64,000 nucleotides of DNA from Calliopsis andreniformis (lineage: Eukaryota > Arthropoda > Insecta > Hymenoptera > Andrenidae), in the NCBI RefSeq assembly GCF_051401765.1, contig NW_027480422.1, positions 16,076,001-16,140,000 on the forward strand, written 5' to 3'. A program made the position numbers and the translations under genes. Below the pieces are notes generated by a model, which worked only from the letters and a program-made list of their open reading frames with translations, did no database searches and was not told where the DNA came from. Position 1 is the first letter of the stretch, and each line of letters begins with the position of its first letter. Of the stretch, positions 48,801-61,337 are shown in pieces.

Positions 48801-50800
48801 TTTCTAAGTCCCGAACTATTCGAAGTGGTGGAGTAACGCCCTAGAGTGAAGCCTAGGTTGCGCGGTACGTAGAAATGACCATTACATTCACACTGGCTGC
48901 AATTATTCCTGTTACACGATGGAAAAGCTGTTGTATTTTTATTGTATTTTATGCTTCAGGAGTTAACTTCTAATGCCCTAGCTATTCGATCTGGAGGAGC
49001 AACGCCCTCGAGTGAAGCCTAGGTTGCCCGGAACGTAGAAGAGACCATTACTTTCACGCTGGTTGCTATTTTTCCTGTTATACAATGGAAAAACTTCTGT
49101 ATCTATATTGTATTTTATGCTTCCGGCGTTGACTTCTAAGGCCCTATCTCATCGGTCCGCTGGAGCAATGCCTCAGAGTTAAGTCTAGGATGCTCGGAAC
49201 GCAGAAATGGCCATTACTTTCAGACTGGCTGCAATTATTCCTGTTATACGATCGAAAAGCAGTTGTATTTAAATTGCATTTTTTGCTCCTGGCGTTGACT
49301 ACATAGGCCCTATCTATTCGATCTGGTGGAGCCACGCCGTAGAGTCAAGCCTAGGTTGCCCGGAACGCAGAAATGACCATTACCTTCACACTGGTTGCAA
49401 TTACTCCTGTTATACGATGGAAAAGCTGTTGTATTTTTATTGTATTCTATGCTTCAGGAGTTAACTTCTAATGCCCTAGCTATTCGATCTGGAGGAGCAA
49501 CGCCCTCGAGTGAAGCCTAGGTTTCCCGGAACGTAGAAGAAACCATTACTTTCACACTGGTTGCAATTTTTCCTGTTATACAATGGAAAAACTTCTGTAT
49601 CTATATTGTATTTTATGCTTCCGGCGTTGACTTCTAAGGCCCTATCTCATCGGTCCGGTGGAGCAATGCCTCAGAGTTAAGTCTAGGATGCTCGGAACGT
49701 AGAAATGGCCATTACTTTCAGACTGGCTGCAATTATTCCTGTTATACGATCGAAAAGCTGTTGTATTTAAATTGCATTTTTTGCTCCTGGCGTTGACTAC
49801 TTAGGCCCTATCTATTCGATCTGGTGGAGCAACGACCTAGAGTGAAGCCTAGGTTGCCCGGATCGTAGAATTGACCGTTACTTTCAAAAAGTTTGCAATT
49901 ACTCATTCTATACGATTGAAAGCTGTTTTATTTATATTGTATTTTATGCTTCTGGCGTCGACTTCTAAGGCCGTAGCTATTCGATGTGGTGGAGTAACGC
50001 CCTCGATTGAAGCCTAGGTTGCCTGGAACGTAGAAATGACCATTACTTTCACATTGGTTGCAATTAATCCTGTTATACGATGGAAAAACTGTTGTATCTT
50101 TGTTGTATTTTATGCTTCTGGCGTAGACTGCTCAGGACCTAGCTATTCGATCTGGTGGAGCAACGCCCTAGACTGAAGCCTAGGTTGCCCGGAACGTAGA
50201 AATCACCATTACCTTCACACTGAGTGCAATTACTCCTGTTATGCGATGGAAAGGCTGTTGTATTTTTATTATATTTTATGCTCCTGGCGTTGACTACATA
50301 GGCCCTATCTATTCGAACTGGTGGAGCAACGCCATAGAGTCAAGCCTAGGTTGCCCGGAACGCAGAAATGACCATTACCTTCACACTGGTTGCAATTACT
50401 CCTGTTATACGATGGAAAGGCTGTTGTATTTTTATTATATTTTATGCTTCTGGCGTTGACTACTTAGGCCCTATCTATTCGATCTGGTGGAGCAACGACC
50501 TAGTGTGAAGCCAAGGTTGCCCGGAACGTAGAAATGACCGTTACTTTCAAAAAGTTTGCAATTACTCATTCTATACGATTGAAAGCTGTTTTATTTATAT
50601 TGTATTTTATGCTTCTGGCGTCGACTTCTAAGGCCGTAGCTATTCGATGTGGTGGAGCAGCGCCCTAGAGTGAAGCCTAGGTTGCCCGGAACGTAGAAAT
50701 GGCCATCACTTTCACACTGGTTGCAATTATTCGTTTTATACGATGGAAAGGCTGTTGTATTTATTTTGTATTTTATGCTTCTGGCGTTGACTTCTAAGGC
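48800..50800 (+). repeat. Diverged satellite zone 2, 3-mer duplications
   Basis: AGTTAACTTCTAATGCCC occurs at 48961 and 49459, exactly 498 bp (three monomers) apart, with the intervening monomers also repeated (GTAGAAGAGACC / GTAGAAGAAACC; CATCGGTCCG; TTTTTTGCTCCTGGCG). Two near-identical adjacent monomers lie at about 50200-50530 (GGAAAGGCTGTTG). The part from 49230 to about 50798 recurs at 61337-62905. Confidence 0.82.
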
Positions 50801-53800
50801 CCTAGCTATCCGATCTAGTGGAGCAACACCCTAGAGTGTAGCCTAGGTCGCCCGGAACGTAGAAATGACCATCACTTTCACTCTGGTTGCAATTATTCCT
50901 GTTATACGACAGAAAAACTGATCGATTTTTATTGTACTTTATGCTTCTGGCGTTGACTTCTAAGGCCCTATCTATTCGATCTGGTGGAGCAATGCCTCGG
51001 AGTTAAGTCTAGGATGCCCGTAACGCTGAAATGGCCATTACTTTCACACTGGTTGCAATTATTCGTTTTAGACGATGGAAAAGCTGTTGTATTTATATTG
51101 TATTTTATGCATCTGGCGTTGACTTCTTAGGCCCTAACTATTCGATCCAGTGGAGCAACGCCCTAGAGTGAAGTCTAGATTGCCCGGAACGTAGAAATGA
51201 CCATTACTTTCACACTGTTTGCAATTATTCATTTTATACGATGGAAAAACTGTTGTATTTATATTGTATTTTATTCTTCTGGCATTGACTTTTAAGGCCC
51301 TAACTATTCGATATGGTGGCGCAACGCCCTAGAGTGAGGCCTAGGTTGCCCGGAACGTAGAAATGACCATTACTTTTACGCTGGTTGCTATTATTCGTTT
51401 TATATGATGGAAAAACTGTTGTATTTTTATTGTATTTTATGCTTCTGGCGTTGACTTCTTTGGCTCTGTATATTCGATCCGGTGGAGCGTCGCCCTAGAG
51501 TGAAGCCTAGGTTGCCCGGAACGTAGAAATGACCGTTACTTTCACACTGTTTGCAATTATTCATTTTATACGATGGAAAATCTGTTGTATTTATATTGTA
51601 TTTTATTCTTCTGGCATTGACTTTTAAGGTCCTAACTATTCGATCTGGTGGAGCAACGCCCTAGAGTGAAGCCTAGGTTGCCCGGAACGTAGAAATGACC
51701 ATTAGTTTCACACTGGTTGCAATTATTCATTTTATACGTTGGAAAAACTGTTGGATTTATATTGTATTTTATGCTTCTGGCGTTGTCTTCTTAGGACCTA
51801 ACTATTCCATCTGTTGGAGCAACGCCCTAGAGTGAAGTCTAGATTGCCCGGAACGTAGGAATGACCATTACTTTCACACTGTTTGCAATTACTCATTTTA
51901 TACGATGGAAAAACTGTTGTATTTATATTGTATTTTATTCTTCTGGCATTGACTTTTAAGGCCCTAACTATTCGATGTGGTGGCGCAACGCCCAAGAGTG
52001 AAGCCCAGGTTGCCCGGAACGTAGAAATGACCGTTACTTTCACAGTGTTTGCAATCATTAATTGTATACGATGGAAAAACTGTTGTATTTATATTGTATT
52101 TTATGCTTCTGGCGTTGACTTCTATTGCCGTAGCTAATCGATGTGGTGGAGCAATGCCCTAGAGTGCAGCCTGTGTTGCACGGAACGTATAAATGACCAT
52201 AAGTTTCACTCTGGTTGCAATCATTCGTTTTATAAAATGGAAAAAATGTTCTATTAATTTCGTATTTTATGCTTCGGGCGTTGACTTCTAAGGTCATAGC
52301 TATTCGACCTGGTGGAGCAACGGCCTAGAGTGAAGTCTAGATTGCCCGGAACGTAGAAATGACCATTACTTTCACACTGTTTGCAATTATTCATTTTATA
52401 CGATGGAAAAACTGTTGTATTTATATTGTATTTTATTCTTCTGGCATTGACTTTTAAGGCCCTAACTATTCGATGTGGTGGCGCAACGCCCAAGAGTGAA
52501 GCCTAGGTTGTCCGGAACGTAGAAATGACCGTTACTTTCACAGTGTTTGCAATCATTAATTGTATACGGTGGAAAAACTGTTGTATTTATGTTGTATTTT
52601 ATGCTTCTGGCGTTGACTTCTATGGCCGTAGCTAATCGATGTGGTGGAGCAATGCCCTAGGGTGCAGCCTGTGTTGCACGGAACGTATAAATGACCATAA
52701 GTTTCACTCTGGTTGCAATCATTCGTTTTATAAAATGGAAAAACTGTTCTATTAATTTTGTATTTTATGCTTCGGGCGTTGACTTCTAAGGTCCTAGCTA
52801 TTCGACCTGGTGGAGCAACGCCCTAGAGTGTAGCCTAGGTCGCCCGGAACGTAGAAATGACCATCACTTTCACTCTGGTTGCAATTATTCCTGTTATACG
52901 ATGGGAAAACTGATGTATTTTTATTGTATTTTATGCGTCTGGAGTTGTTTTCTAAGGCCCCAGCTATCCGACCTGGTGGAGCAACGCCCTAGAGTGAAGC
53001 CTAGGTTGCCCGGAACGTAGAAATGACCATTACCTTTACACTGGTTGCTATTATTCGTTTTATATGATGGAAAAACTGTTGTATTTATGTTGTATTTTAT
53101 GCTTCTGGCGTTGACTTCTTAGGCCCTAACTGTCCGATCTGGTAGAACAACGACCTAGAATGAAGCCAAGGTTGCCCGGAATGTAGAAATGGCCATCGCT
53201 TTCACTCTGGTTTCAATTATTCATGCTATACGATGGAAACACTGTTGCATTTTTATTGTATTTTATGCTTCTGGTGTTGACTTCTAAGGCCCTAGCTATT
53301 CCATCTGGTGGAGCAACGCCCTAGAGTGAAGCCTAGGTTGCCCGGAACGTAGAAATGACCATTACCTTCACACTGTTTGCGATTATTCATTTTATACGAT
53401 GGTAAAACTGTTGTATTTATTTTGTATTTTATGCTTCTGGCGTTGACTTCTTAGGCCCTAACTATTCGATCAGGTGGAGCAACGCCCTAGGGTGAAGCCT
53501 AGGTTGCCCGGAACGTAGAAATAACCATAACTTTCACACTGGTTTCAATTGTTCGTTTTATACAATGGAAAAACTGTTCTATTTATTTTGTGTTTTATGC
53601 TTCGGGCGTTGACTTCTAATGCCCCAACTATTCGATCTGGTGGAGCAACGCCCTAGAGTGAAGCCTAGGTTGCCCGGAATGTAGAATTGACCATTACCTT
53701 CACACTGTTTGCGATTATTCGTTTTCTACGACGGTAAAACTGTTGTACATATATCGTATTTTATGCTTCTGGCGTTGACTTCTTAGGCCCTAACTATTCG

Positions 53801-54000
53801 ATCAGGTGGAGCAACGCCCTAGGGTGAAGCCTAGTTTGCCCGGAACGTAGAAATGACCATTGCCTTCACACTGTTTGCAAATATACATTATATACGATGG
53901 AAAAGCTGTTGTATCTATTTTGTATTTTATGCTTCTGGCGCTGACTTCTTAGGTCCTAACTATTGGATCTGGTGGAGCAACCTCTAGGGTGAAGCCTAGG
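50800..54000 (+). repeat. Diverged satellite zone 2, continued
   Basis: Divergent monomers with a clear 3-mer duplication: AGATTGCCCGGAACGTAG at 51841 and 52339, 498 bp apart, with TTATTCTTCTGGCATTGAC, GGCGCAACGCCCAAGAG and GTGTTGCACGGAACG repeated in the same order. From about 52830 onward the monomers are individual, without obvious long duplication. Confidence 0.8.
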
Positions 54001-56118
54001 TTTCCGGGACACAGAAATGACCATAACCTTCATACTGATTGCAACTATTCGTTTTATACGATGGAAAAACTGTTGTACTTATATTGTATGTTATGCCTCT
54101 GGCGTTGACTCCTAAGGCCGTAGCTATTCGATGTGGTGGAGCAACGCCCTAGCGTGAAGCCTAGGTTGCCCGGAACGGCAACCATTACTTCCACACTGTT
54201 GGCAATTATTCATTTTATACAATGGAAACACTGTTGTATTTATAATGTATTTTATGCTTCTGGCGTTGACTTCTAAGGCCGTGGTTATTCGATGTGGTGG
54301 TGTAAGGCCCAGGAGTGAAGCCTAGGTTGCCCGGAACGTAGAAATGACCATTACTTTCACATTGGTTGCAATTAATCCTGTTATACGATGGAAAAACTGT
54401 TGTATCTTTGTTGTATTTTATGCTTCGGGCGTTGACTTCTATGGTCCTACCAATTCGATCTGGTGGAGCAACGCCATAGAGTCAAGCCTAGGTTGCCCGG
54501 AACGTAGAAATGACCATTACTTTCACACTGGCTGCAATTATTCCTGTTATACGATCGAAAAGCTGTTGTATTTATATTGTATTTTATGCTTCTGGCGTAG
54601 ACTTCTTAGGACCTAGCTATTCGATCTGGTGGAGCAACGCCCTAGACTGAAGCCTAGGTTGCCCGGAACGTAGAAATCACCATTACCTTCACACTGGTTG
54701 CAATTACTCCTGTTATGCGATGGAAAGGCTGTTGTATTTTTATTATATTTTATGCTCCTGGCGTTGACTACATAGGCCCTATCTATTCGATCTGGTGGAG
54801 CAACGCCATAGAGTCAAGCCTAGGTTGCCCGGAACGCAGAAATGACCATTACCTTCACACTGGTTGCAATTACTCCTGTTATACGATGGAAAGGCTGTTG
54901 TTTTTTTATTATATTTAATGCTTCTGGCGTTGACTAATTAGGCCCTATCTATTCGATCTGGTGGAGCAACGACCTATTGTGAAGCCAAGGTTGCCCGGAA
55001 CTAAGAAATGACCGTTACTTTCAAAAAGTTTTTAATTACTCATTTTGTACGATTTAAAGCTGTTTTATTTATATTGTATTTTATGCTTCTGGCGTCGACT
55101 TCTAAGGCCGTAGCTATTCGATGTGGTGGAGTAACGCCCTAGAGTGAGGCCGAGGTTGCCCAGAACGTAGAAATGACCACTACTTTCACATTGGTTGCAA
55201 TTACTCCTGTTGTACGATGGAAAAACTGTTGTATTTATGTTGTATTTTATGCTTCTGGCGTTCATTTCTAAGGCTGTAACTATTCCATGTGGTGGAGCAA
55301 CGCTACAGGGCGAAACCTAGGTTGCCCGGAACGTAGAAATGACCATTACTTTCACACTGGTTGCAATTGTTCCTGTTATGCGATGGAAAAACTGTTGTAT
55401 CTGTATTGTATTTTATGCTTCGGTCGTTGACTTCTATGGCCCTACCTATTCGATCTGGTGGAGCAACGCCATAGAGTCAAGCCTAGGTTGCCCGGAACGC
55501 AGAAATGTCCATAACTTTCACACAGGTTGCAATTATCCGTTTTATACGATGGAAAGGCTGTTGTATTTATTTTGTATTTTATGCTTCTGGCGTTGACTTG
55601 TTAGGCCCTAACTATTCGATCTGGTGGAGCAACGACCTAGAGTGAAGACTACGTTTCCCGGAAAGTAGAAATGACCGTTACTTTCACAAAGTTTGCAATT
55701 ACTCATTTTATACCATGGAAAAACTGTTTTATTTATATTGTATTTTATGCTTCTGGCGTTGACTTCTAAGGCCGTGGCTATTCGAAGTCGTGGAGTAACG
55801 CCCTAGAGTGAAGCCTAGGTTACACGGAACATAGAAATGACCAGTACTTTCACACTGGTTGCAATTATTCCTGTCATACGATGGAAAAACTGTTGCATTT
55901 TTATGGTATTTTATGCTTCTGGCGTTAAATTCTCAGTCCGTAACTAAGCGATCTGGTGGAGCAACGCCCTACAGTTAAGCCTAGGTTGCCCGGAACGTAG
56001 AAATGTCCATAACTTTCATACTGGTTGCAATTATTCCCGTTATACGATGAAAAAACTTTTCTACTTTTATTCTATTTTATGCTTCAGGCGTTGACTTCTA
56101 AGGCCGTAGCTAATCGAT
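54000..56118 (+). repeat. Satellite segment joining F-like and diverged monomers
   Basis: 54050-54620 matches F (30180-30750 and 35490-36060) but carries a private deletion of about 5 bp at GGAACGGCAACC near 54175. 54650-55010 matches 50190-50540. 55120-55800 is matched by 63250-63930 at an offset of about 8132 bp. From 55813 the TTACACGGAACATAG monomer starts the 5-mer series of the next block. Confidence 0.8.
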
Positions 56119-59100
56119 GTGGTGGGGCAACGCCCTAGAGTGAAGCCTAGGTTGCCCGGAACGCAGAGATGGCCATTACTTTCACGCTGGTTGCAATTAT
56201 TCCTTTTATACGATGGAAAAACTGTTGTATTTTTATTTTATTTTATGCTTCTGGTGTTGACTTCTATGGCCCTACCTATTCGATCTGGTGTAGCAACGCC
56301 CTAGAGTGTAGCCTAGGTTGCCCGGAATGTAGAAATGACCATGTCTTTCACACTGGTTGCAATTATTCCTGTTATACTATGGAAAAACTGTTGCATTTTT
56401 ATGGTATTTTATGCTTCTGGCCTTAAATTCTAAGTCCGTAACTAAGCGATCTGGTGGAGTAGCACCCTACAGTTAAGCCTACGTTGCCCGGAACGTAGAA
56501 ATGACCATAACTTTCACACTGGTTGCAATTATACATTTTATACGATGGAAAAACTGTTGTGCTTATGTTGTATTTTATTCTTTCGGGGTTGAATTCTAAG
56601 TCCCTAGCTATTCGATCTGGTGGAGCAACGCCCTAGAGTGAAGCCTAGGTTACACGGAACATAGAAATGACCAGTACTTTCACACTGGTTGCAATTATTC
56701 CTGTCATACGATGGAAAAACTGTTGCATTTTTATGGTATTTTATGCTTCTGGCGTTAAATTCTCAGTCCGTAACTAAGCGATCTGGTGGAGCAACGCCCT
56801 ACAGTTAAGCCTAGGTTGCCCGGAACGTAGAAATGTCCATAACTTTCATACTGGTTGCAATTATTCCCGTTATACGATGAAAAAACTGTTCTACTTTTAT
56901 TCTATTTTATGCTTCAGGCGTTGACTTCTAAGGCCGTAGCTAATCGATGTGGTGGGGCAACGCCCCAGAGTGAAGCCTAGGTTGCCCGGAACGCAGAGAT
57001 GGCCATTACGTTCACGCTGGTTGCAATTATTCCTTTTATACGATGGAAAAACTGTTGTATTTTTATTTTATTTTATGCTTCTGGTGTTGACTTCTATGGC
57101 CCTACCTATTCGATCTGGTGTAGCAACGCCCTAGAGCGAAGCCTAGGTTGCCCGGGACGTAGAAATGACCATCACCTTCACACTGGTTGTAATTATTCCT
57201 GTTATACGATGGAATAACTGTTGTATTAATTTTGTATTTTATGCTTCGGGCGCTGACTTCTAAGGCCCTACCTATTCGATCTGGTGTAGCAACGCCCTAG
57301 AGTGAAGCCTAGGTTTCCCGGGACGTAGAAATGACCATCACCTTCACACTGTTTATAATTATTCCTGTTATACGATGGAATAACTGTTGTATTAATTTTG
57401 TATTTTATGCTTCAGACGTTGTCTTCTAAGGCCGTAGCTATTCGATGTGGTGGAGAAACGCCCTAGAGTGAAGCCTAGGTAGCCCGGAAAGTAGAAATGA
57501 CCATTACCTCCACACTGTTTGCAATTATTCATTTTATACAATGGAAAAACTGTTGTATTTATATTGTTTTTTATAGTTATGGCCTTGACTTCTAAGGCCG
57601 TAGCTATTCGATGTGGTGGAGCAATGCCCTAGAGTGAAGCCTAGGATGCCCGCAACTTAGAAATGACCATACATTTCACACTGGTTGCAATAATTCCTGT
57701 TATACGATGGAAAAGCTGTTGTATATGTATTGTATTTTATGCTTCTGGCGTAGACTTCTTAGGCGCTAACTATTCGATCTGGTGCGACAACGCCCTAGAG
57801 TGAAGCCTAGGTTGCCCGTATCGTAGAAATGACCACATATTTCACACTGGTTGCAATTATTCCTGTTATACGATGGAAAAACTGTTGTATTTCTATTGTA
57901 TTTTATGCTTCTGGCGTTGACTTCTTAGGCCCTAACTATTCGATCTGGTGGAGCAACGCCCTAGAGTGAAGCCTAGGTTGCCCGGAATGTAGAAATGACC
58001 ATCACTTTCACACTGGTTGCAATTATTCTTGTTATACGATGGAAAAACTGTTGTATCTATTTTGTATTTTATGCTTCTGGCGTTGACTTCTTAGGTCCTA
58101 ACTATTGGATCTGGCGGAGCAACGCCCTCCGGTGTCGCCCAGGTTGCCCGGAACGTAGAATTGACCATAACTTTCATACTGGCTGCAATTATTCGTATTA
58201 TACGATAGATAAACTGTTGTATTTATATTGTATTTTATGCTTCTGGCGTTGACTTCTAAGGCCCTAACTATTCGATCTGGTGGAGCAACGCCCTAGAGTG
58301 AAGCCTAGGTTGCCCGGCAAGTAGAAATGACCATTACCTCCACACTGTTTGCAGATATTCATTTTATACAATGGAAAAACTGTTGTATTTATATTGTTTT
58401 TTATAGTTATGGCGTTGACTTCTAAGCCCGTAACTATTCGATGTGGTGGAGCAATGCCCTAGAGTGAAGCCTAGGATGCCCGCAACGTAGAAATGACCAT
58501 TACTTCCACATTGTTTGCAATTATTCATTTTATACAATGGAAAAACTGTTGTATTTATAACGTATTTTATAGTTATGGCGTTGACTTCTATGGCCGTAGC
58601 TATTCGATGGGGTGGAGCAATGCCCTAGAGTGAAGCCTAGGTTGCCCGGAACGTAGAAATGACCATACCTTTCACACTGGTTGCAATTATTCCTGTTATA
58701 CAAGGGAATAACTGTTGTATTTATATTGCATTTTATGCTTCTGGCGTTGACTTCGTAGGCCCTAACTATTCGATCTGGGGGAACCACGCCCTAGACTGAA
58801 GCCTAGGTTGTCCGCAACGTAGAAATGACCATCACTTTCACACTAGTTGCAATTATTCCTGTTATACGATGGAAAAACTGTTGTATCTATTTTGTATTTT
58901 ATGCTTCTGGCGTTGACTTCTTAGGTCCTAACTATTGGATCTGGCGGAGCAACGCCCTCCGGTGTCGCCCAGGTTGCCCGGAACGTAGAATTGACCATAA
59001 CTTTCATACTGGCTGCAATTATTCGTATTATACGATAGATAAACTGTTGTATTTATATTGTATTTTATGCTTCTGGCGTTGACTTCTAAGGCCCTAACTA

Positions 59101-61337
59101 TTCGATCTGGTGGAGCAACGCCCTAGAGTGAAGCCTAGGTTGCCCGGAACGTAGAAATGACCATACCTTTCACACTGGTTGCAATTATTCCTGTTATACA
59201 AGGGAATAACTGTTGTATTTATATTGCAGATTATGCTTCTGGCGTTGACTTCTTAGGCCCTAACTATTCGATCTGGGGGAACCACGCCCTAGACTGAACC
59301 CTAGGTTGCCCGGAACGTAGGAATGACCATCACTTTCACACTGGTTGCAATTATTCCTGTTATACGATGGAAAAACTGTTGTATCTATTTTGTATTTTAT
59401 GCTTCTGGCGTTGACTTCTTAGGCCCTAACTATTCGATCTGGTGGAACGACGCCCTAGAGTGAAGCCTAGGTTGCCCGTATCGTAGAAATGACCATATAT
59501 TTCACACTGGTTGCAATTCTTCCTGTTATACGATGGACAAACTGTTGGATTTTTATTGTACTTTATGCATCTGGCGTTGACTTCTTAGGCCCTAACTATT
59601 GGATCTGGTGTAGCAACGCCTAGGGTGAAGCCTAGGTTTCCCGGAACGTAGAAATGACCATCACTTTCACACTGGTTGCAATTATTCTTGTTATACGATG
59701 GAAAAACTGTTGTATCTATTTTGTATTTTATGCTTCTGGCGTTGACTTCTAAGGTCCTAACTATTGGATCTGGTGGAGCAACGCCCTCTGGTGTCGCCCA
59801 GGTTGCCCGGAACGTAGAAATGACCATAACTTTCATACTGGTAGCAATTATTCGTATTATACGATAGAAAAACTGTTGTATTTATATTGTATTTTATGCT
59901 TCTGGCGTTGACTTCTTAGGCCCTAACTATTCGATCTGGTGGAGCAACGCCCTAGAGTGAAGCCTAGGTTGCCTGGAACGTAGAAATGACCGTGTCTTTC
60001 ACACTGGTTGCAATTATTCCTGTTATACGATGGAAAAACTGTTGTATTTATATTATATTTTATGCTTCTGGCGTTGACTTCTTAGGCCCTAACTATTCGA
60101 TCTCGTGGAGCAACGCCCCAGAGTGAAGCCTAGGTTGCCCGGAATGTAGAAATGACCATCACTTTCACACTGGTTGCAATTATTCTTGAAATACGATGGA
60201 AAAACTGTTGTATTTATATTATATTTTATGCTTCAGACGTTGACTTCTAAGGCCGTAGCTATTCGATGTGGTGGAGAAACGCCCTAGTGTGAAGCCTAGG
60301 TTGCCCGGAAAGTTGAAATGACCATTACCTCCACACTGTTTGCAATTATTCATTTTATACAATGGAAAAACTGTTGTATTTATATTGTTTTTTATAGTTA
60401 TGGCCTTGACTTCTAAGGCCGTAGCTATTCGATGTGCTGGAGCAATGCCCTAGAGTGAAGCCTGGGATGCCCGCAACGTAGAAATGACCATACCTTTCAC
60501 ACCGGTTGCAATTATTCCTGTTATACGATGGAAAAGCTGTTGTATTTGTATTGTATTTTATGCTTCTGGCGTTGACTTCTTAGGCGCTAACTATTCGATC
60601 TGGTGGAACGACGCCCTAGAGTGAAGCCTAGGTTGCCCGTATCGTGGAAATGACCATATATTTCACACTGGTTGCAATTATTCCTGTTATACGATGGAAA
60701 AACTGTTGTATTTCTATTGTACTTTATGCTCCTGGCGTTGACTTCTAAGGCCGTAGCTATTCGATGTGGTGGAGCAACGCCCTAGAGTGAAGCCTAGGTT
60801 GCCCGGAAAGTAGAAATGACCATTACCTCCACACTGTTTGCAATTATTCATTTTATACAATGGAAAAACTGTTGTATTTATATTGCATTTTATGCTTCTG
60901 GTGTCGACTTCCTAGGTCCTAGCTATTCGATCTGGAAGAACAACGCCCTAGAGTGAAGCCTAGGTTGCCCGGAACGTAGAAATGACCATCACTTTCACAC
61001 TGGTTGCAATTATTCCTGTTATACGATGGAAAAACTGTTGTATTTATATAATATTTTATGCTTCTGGCGTTGACTTCTAAGGCCGTAGATATTCGATGTG
61101 GTGGAGAAACGCCCTAGAGTGAAGCCTAGGTTGCCCGGAAAGTAGAAATGACCATTACCTCCACACTGTTTGCAATTATTCATTTTATACAATGGAAAAA
61201 CTGTTGTATTTATATTGTTTTTTATAGTTATGGCGTTGACGTCTAAGGCCGTAGCTATTCGATGTGGTGGAGCAATGCCCTAGAGTGAAGCCTAGGATGC
61301 CCGCAACGTAGAAATGACCATATCTTTCACACTGGTT
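56119..61337 (+). repeat. Approx. 33-monomer block B, copy 3
   Basis: Matches block B copy 2 at an offset of 12936 bp up to about 58055, then at 12272 bp to about 58300, then at 13102 bp to 61337. It is thus one monomer longer through an internal rearrangement near 58.1-58.3 kb. The 830-bp 5-mer subunit starts near 56119 and 56949, with a further preceding partial unit from 55813. Confidence 0.88.
59558..59561 (+). other. Empty-site paralogue of the LTR insertion (3)
   Basis: One GTAC in the matching context, followed by ATGCATCTGG as at 46456. It is therefore a third unoccupied copy of the insertion target. Confidence 0.87.
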
